64,000 bases of DNA from an uncultured Bacillota bacterium (GTDB lineage Bacteria > Bacillota > Clostridia > Christensenellales > UBA1242), in contig URWY01000004.1 of the NCBI GenBank assembly GCA_900551705.1, forward strand, positions 3,355 through 67,354, given 5' to 3'. A program made the translations under genes and the position numbers. Each line of letters opens with the position of its first letter. The first letter of the stretch is position 1. Shown in pieces: positions 60,665 to 64,000 of this stretch. The notes beneath the pieces were generated by a model. The model did no database searches. It saw only the letters and a list, made by a program, of their open reading frames with translations, and had not been told where the DNA came from.

Positions 60665-61744
60665 ATGAAAAAATTAGAGAAAAAAGAAGTTTTAAGAGCA
60701 ATCAAATATTTGCTATTTGCCGCAAGCGCTGGAATTATTCAATTTGGAAGTTTTACTTTACTTAATGAAATTTTACATTTAGATTATTGGGTGTCATACT
60801 TCATAGCACTTGTTTTATCTGTTATTTGGAATTTCACTTTTAATAGGAAATACACTTTTAGGTCGGTCAAAAATGTGCCTATTGCGATGCTTGAAGTTTT
60901 GGCATATTATGCAGTGTTCACTCCTGCTTCAATTTTCTGGGGTATTGGTCTTGAAAAAGTTCATTGGAATGAATATTTGATATTATCTCTCACAATGGTT
61001 ATTAATCTAATTACAGAATATTTATTTTACACTTTTGTTGTGTATAGACTTTCTATTGACAGTGCTATCAAAAAGAAACCGGAAGGCGCTGGAAAAATTA
61101 TTGTTATTGAAGGCACGGACGGCAGTGGTAAAAAAACTCAAACAGAATTGTTATATAAATATTTGAAAGAACAAGGCGAAAATGTTATTTTGCAAAGTTT
61201 TCCAAATTATGAAAGTGCGTCATCTGCGCCAGTTAAAATGTATTTGAATGGTGAACTTGGAGAAAATGCAAACTGTTTGGACGCTTATGCAACATCTACA
61301 CTTTTTGCTGTTGATAGAGTTTGCACATGGCAAAAACTTAAAGAAGCCTATAAAAATGGAGCGACTATAATTTTTGATAGATATGTTGAATCTAATATGC
61401 TTCATCAGGCGGGTAAGATTGAGAACAAAAAGGAAAGAAATAAGTTTGTAAAATGGCTTGATAAGTTTGAGTTTGAAACTTTGAATTTACCTCGCCCGGA
61501 TAAAATTTTCTTTTTAGATGTTCCAACTGAAATAAGCAAAAAACTAGCAAATGAAAGGCAAGAGTTAAAAGCAGGAACTAAAAAAGATATTCATGAACAA
61601 GATGAACAACATTTAATTCATGCTTACAACGCTGGTAAAGAAGTTGCGAAAAAGTATAAGTGGACAACAATTTCGTGTGTTGATGAAAACAACAATTTAA
61701 AATCTATTGAAACTATTCACGAAGAAATCAAAAAACTTTTATAA
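60665..61744 (+). CDS. GtrA-like membrane domain fused to thymidylate kinase
   Basis: 359 aa. N-terminal about 140 residues: four membrane segments with IKYLLFAASAGIIQFGSFTL, VSYFIALVLSVIWNFTFNRK and YTFRSV, the GtrA signature (F-N-R-x-x-x-F). C-terminal part (from about 145): dTMP kinase with P-loop IIVIEGTDGSGKKTQTELLY, FPNYESASSAPVKMYLNGEL, TLFAVDRVCTW, ATIIFDRYVESNMLHQAGK (DRY/DRx motif) and FLDVPTEISKKL. Both domains look complete and in one frame. GtrA proteins are thought to move polyprenyl-linked sugars; a membrane-bound nucleotide kinase is unusual. The kinase domain may supply dTDP, or act on another nucleotide. Confidence 0.85.
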   Translation: MKKLEKKEVLRAIKYLLFAASAGIIQFGSFTLLNEILHLDYWVSYFIALVLSVIWNFTFNRKYTFRSVKNVPIAMLEVLAYYAVFTPASIFWGIGLEKVHWNEYLILSLTMVINLITEYLFYTFVVYRLSIDSAIKKKPEGAGKIIVIEGTDGSGKKTQTELLYKYLKEQGENVILQSFPNYESASSAPVKMYLNGELGENANCLDAYATSTLFAVDRVCTWQKLKEAYKNGATIIFDRYVESNMLHQAGKIENKKERNKFVKWLDKFEFETLNLPRPDKIFFLDVPTEISKKLANERQELKAGTKKDIHEQDEQHLIHAYNAGKEVAKKYKWTTISCVDENNNLKSIETIHEEIKKLL

Positions 61745-61750
61745 TACATA

Positions 61751-61779
61751 GTATAAAAAATTTCAAACAGTCAATAATT
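61751..61779 (+). promoter_or_regulatory. Sigma-F-type promoter of spoIIR
   Basis: -35 GTATA (61751-61755), 14-bp spacer, -10 GTCAATAATT (61770-61779), one mismatch to GGNRANAMTW. The ATG follows 5 nt later. Confidence 0.65.
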
Positions 61780-61784
61780 GCAAC

Positions 61785-62315
61785 ATGAAAAAATTTATTA
61801 CAATTTGTGTGCTTTTATTGGCTGTTTTTAGTGTTGTTGTTTTAGGTCTTGTATCAAACAAAAATGAAAATAATGAGATTTTGAGAATACATATTCGTGC
61901 AAATTCTAACACGAATATTGACCAAACGGTTAAATATCAAGTAAAAGATGCTGTTGTTAGTGTTATGCTTCCAATTTTGACAGAATGTGAGAGCAAAGAA
62001 GAAGCAGAGAGGAGCCTAACAGAAAATTTTGGCAAAATTGAAAACGCTGCTAATCAAGTGCTTATGGCAAATGGATTTTCTTATAAAGCGAAAGCAAAAC
62101 TAGCTAGAGAAGAATTCCCAGCACGCGCTTATGGACAAGAAGTTTATGATGCTGGATTTTATGATGCTCTCATTTTAGAACTTGGACAAGCGCAGGGCGA
62201 TAATTGGTGGTGTGTTGTCTATCCACCACTTTGCTTTTTACAAACAAATAATCCAAATGAAGTTAAATACACTTCAAAAATTGCCGAAATCGTCAAAAAA
62301 ATATTTAATAAGTAA
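61785..62315 (+). CDS. spoIIR: Stage II sporulation protein R
   Basis: Forespore signal that triggers pro-sigma-E processing in the mother cell. 176 aa. N-terminal signal sequence FITICVLLLAVFSVVVLGLV, then LRIHIRANSNTNIDQTVKYQ (the SpoIIR landmark R-x-H-x-x-A-N-S-x-x-x-x-D-Q), VKDAVVSVML and NWWCVVYPPLCF. Length a little shorter than in Bacillus. No ribosome binding site and a sigma-F-type promoter directly upstream. Confidence 0.95.
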   Translation: MKKFITICVLLLAVFSVVVLGLVSNKNENNEILRIHIRANSNTNIDQTVKYQVKDAVVSVMLPILTECESKEEAERSLTENFGKIENAANQVLMANGFSYKAKAKLAREEFPARAYGQEVYDAGFYDALILELGQAQGDNWWCVVYPPLCFLQTNNPNEVKYTSKIAEIVKKIFNK

Positions 62316-62343
62316 AAAAGAGTGCAAAAACGCACTCTTTTTT
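62314..62343. terminator. Bidirectional terminator
   Basis: 12-bp stem AAAAAAGAGTGC/GCACTCTTTTTT, loop AAAAAC, between spoIIR and the collagen-like gene. Confidence 0.88.
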
Positions 62344-62354
62344 TAGATAGCAAA

Positions 62355-62978
<624 letters not shown>

Positions 62979-63090
62979 AATCAACCTCCTTTTTATATTT
63001 GCTGTCAATTCATTTTATTTTTCTTTTCTAAAAAATGTCACAGATGTATATCAAATCATAAATTGGCAACAATCTTTCCTGAGGTGTATT

Positions 63091-63687
63091 ATGGTAGATT
63101 TTAATAAATCAAAAACAAAAGTAAACTTGGCGCGCCTTTTTGCAGGTGAGTGTCAAGACGGTGCGAGATATCAGTTTATCGCACAACAAGCAAAAACGGA
63201 TAAACTAAACTATTTGATGGACACAATGAAAATTTTAGCCAAAAATGAAATGGCACACGCAAAAATTTTCTACGATTTAATTTTAACTCACGGCGGCGAA
63301 AGTTTGAAAAATATAGAAATTTGCGCTGGCTTCCCATTTCCAAGTTACCAACTTAACCCTGGCCTGAAATTAACATCAGATGCGGAATATTCTCAGTTTG
63401 ACAACATTTATCCAACATTTGCAAAAATTGCGCAGGACGAAGGCTATAAAGATGTTGCCGAAGCAATGCTTATGGTCGCTGAAGTTGAGAAATCTCACGC
63501 TGCAATTTTGAAAGAACTTGCCGAAAAACAAAAGAGTAAAAAACTTTATAAAATGAGTAAAACAACAATGTGGAGATGCTCAAAATGTGGCTATGAAAAA
63601 CCTGGCAAAGAAGCGTGGAAAACTTGTCCGCTTTGTAAATATGATCAAGGTTATTGTGAACTCCACCTTGAAAGCAAACAATGCTAA
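63091..63687 (+). CDS. rbr: Rubrerythrin
   Basis: 198 aa peroxide reductase of anaerobes. Diiron domain: ARLFAGECQDGARYQFIAQQ, KNEMAHAKIFYDL (ExxH), EGYKDVAEAMLMVAEVEKSH (ExxH); rubredoxin domain WRCSKCGYEKPGKEAWKTCP plus LCKYDQ (CxxC ... CxxC). Ribosome binding site TGAGGTG. TGGCAACA motifs flank the gene on both sides. Confidence 0.95.
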   Translation: MVDFNKSKTKVNLARLFAGECQDGARYQFIAQQAKTDKLNYLMDTMKILAKNEMAHAKIFYDLILTHGGESLKNIEICAGFPFPSYQLNPGLKLTSDAEYSQFDNIYPTFAKIAQDEGYKDVAEAMLMVAEVEKSHAAILKELAEKQKSKKLYKMSKTTMWRCSKCGYEKPGKEAWKTCPLCKYDQGYCELHLESKQC

Positions 63688-63698
63688 TTTGTATTTTG

Positions 63699-63711
63699 GC
63701 AACATTGTTGC
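63699..63711. repeat. Palindrome GCAACATTGTTGC, copy 1
   Basis: Perfect 13-bp palindrome, 11 bp after the rubrerythrin stop. Copy 2 at 63886-63898; TTGGCAACA also occurs near 63063, upstream of the gene. Confidence 0.6.
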
Positions 63712-63755
63712 ACTTTATGGCTTGAAAACAAAAAAATAATTTCTAACAAATTATG

Positions 63756-63784
63756 CAACCTATCTTGTAAGGTAGGTTGTTTTT
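63756..63784 (+). terminator. Rubrerythrin terminator
   Basis: 9-bp stem CAACCTATC/GGTAGGTTG (one G-U), loop TTGTAA, T5. Confidence 0.8.
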
Positions 63785-63796
63785 GTCACGCGTGAC
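63785..63796. promoter_or_regulatory. 12-bp perfect palindrome GTCACGCGTGAC
   Basis: GC-rich palindrome in AT-rich DNA immediately after the terminator. Function unknown; an operator for a gene beyond the window is possible. Confidence 0.35.
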
Positions 63797-63848
63797 TTTT
63801 TATGTGATATGTATTGCAACTGATAAATAATTGCATCATTATGTGAAC

Positions 63849-63876
63849 CTAGCATTAGATAATGTTAGTTTTTTTT
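63849..63876 (+). terminator. Second terminator-like hairpin
   Basis: 8-bp stem CTAGCATT/AATGTTAG (one G-U), loop AGAT, T8. No gene lies between it and the rubrerythrin terminator. Confidence 0.65.
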
Positions 63877-63885
63877 GCAACATTG

Positions 63886-63898
63886 GCAACATTGTTGC
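63886..63898. repeat. Palindrome GCAACATTGTTGC, copy 2
   Basis: Overlaps the direct repeat GCAACATTG (63877-63885, 63886-63894) and is followed by T7, so it may be another transcription stop. The remaining right edge (63900-64000) has GGTGGC direct repeats and GTGGC/GCCAC stems but no gene I can see. Confidence 0.55.
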
Positions 63899-64000
63899 TT
63901 TTTTTGTTCAAAACTGCTTTTTAGGTGGCAAAAAGGTGGCGATTGCCACAAAATTTTAAAAATTTTTGAAAATTTTCGAAAAAACACCTCAAAATGCTTG

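Noticed and set aside
63849..63900. Small RNA between the two terminator-like hairpins after rubrerythrin
   Set aside because: A TTGCAA-17-CATTAT promoter can be drawn, but the product would be only about 30 nt; not supported.

Overview
The window is AT-rich chromosomal DNA from a spore-forming Bacillota (Firmicutes), probably an uncultured Clostridia-like lineage. Evidence: spoIVA, sigH, a Spo0A-type regulator, spoIIR, whiA, soj/spo0J with three parS sites, veg and a collagen-like protein of the spore-surface type, together with Firmicutes gene order (holB-ricT-trmN6-rsmI, dnaG-sigA, mnmE-mnmG-rsmG-parA-parB). I see no prophage, transposase, CRISPR array or rRNA; most of the window is core genome, and the novelty lies in regulation and small repeats.

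Layout. 1-5 kb (minus): spoIVA (cut by the left edge), a TasA/camelysin-like surface protein, an amidase-domain protein, rsfS, rsmA, tatD. 5-9.4 kb: sigH, a large lipoprotein, an unknown protein and a Spo0A-like regulator with a degenerate receiver. 9.6-21 kb (plus): holB-ricT-trmN6-rsmI-uvrC, then murB-PHP-whiA-dnaE. 21-34 kb: a DUF378 protein, a long coiled-coil protein, ftsH, three parS palindromes, parB-parA, rsmG-mnmG-mnmE and two lipoproteins. 33-45 kb: a membrane-anchored surface protein, veg, uppP, ychF, dnaN, an HD protein, a Myb-like protein, a zinc-ribbon TM2 protein, mnmA, dnaG-sigA and a zinc-ribbon coiled-coil protein. 45-58 kb (accessory metabolism and envelope): cardiolipin synthase, a second TasA-like protein, phosphoketolase, membrane proteins, a DUF11 protein, LysR, a long ThyX, an M20 peptidase behind an attenuator-like leader, an alpha/beta hydrolase. 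58-64 kb: tRNA-Ser(GGA) and tRNA-Leu(UAG), each followed by a tRNA-tailed repeat, a radical SAM protein, a GtrA-thymidylate kinase fusion, spoIIR, the collagen-like protein and rubrerythrin.

How the parts work together. Replication and segregation (dnaE, dnaN, holB, dnaG, ParA/ParB/parS), tRNA and rRNA modification (mnmA, mnmE, mnmG, rsmA, rsmG, rsmI, trmN6), envelope precursor supply (murB, uppP, cls) and the sporulation cascade sit together. The promoters fit the cascade: a 0A-box inside the sigH promoter, a sigma-F-type promoter at spoIIR, a sigma-E-type promoter at spoIVA and a possible sigma-K-type promoter at the DUF11 gene.

Most notable signals. (1) Many first genes of transcription units lack a ribosome binding site, and their -10 hexamer ends only 5-9 nt before the start codon, so they look leaderless; this also corrects two starts. 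(2) Two about 120-bp repeats lie downstream of the two tRNA genes, each tailed with the 3' end of its own tRNA and closed by a covarying stem. (3) A consensus promoter and ribosome binding site drive an 11-codon ORF followed by competing RNA pairings and a terminator before an M20 peptidase gene. (4) A GtrA-thymidylate kinase fusion. (5) A Spo0A-like protein lacking the receiver's acidic pair. All functional statements come from reading the sequence; no searches were run.
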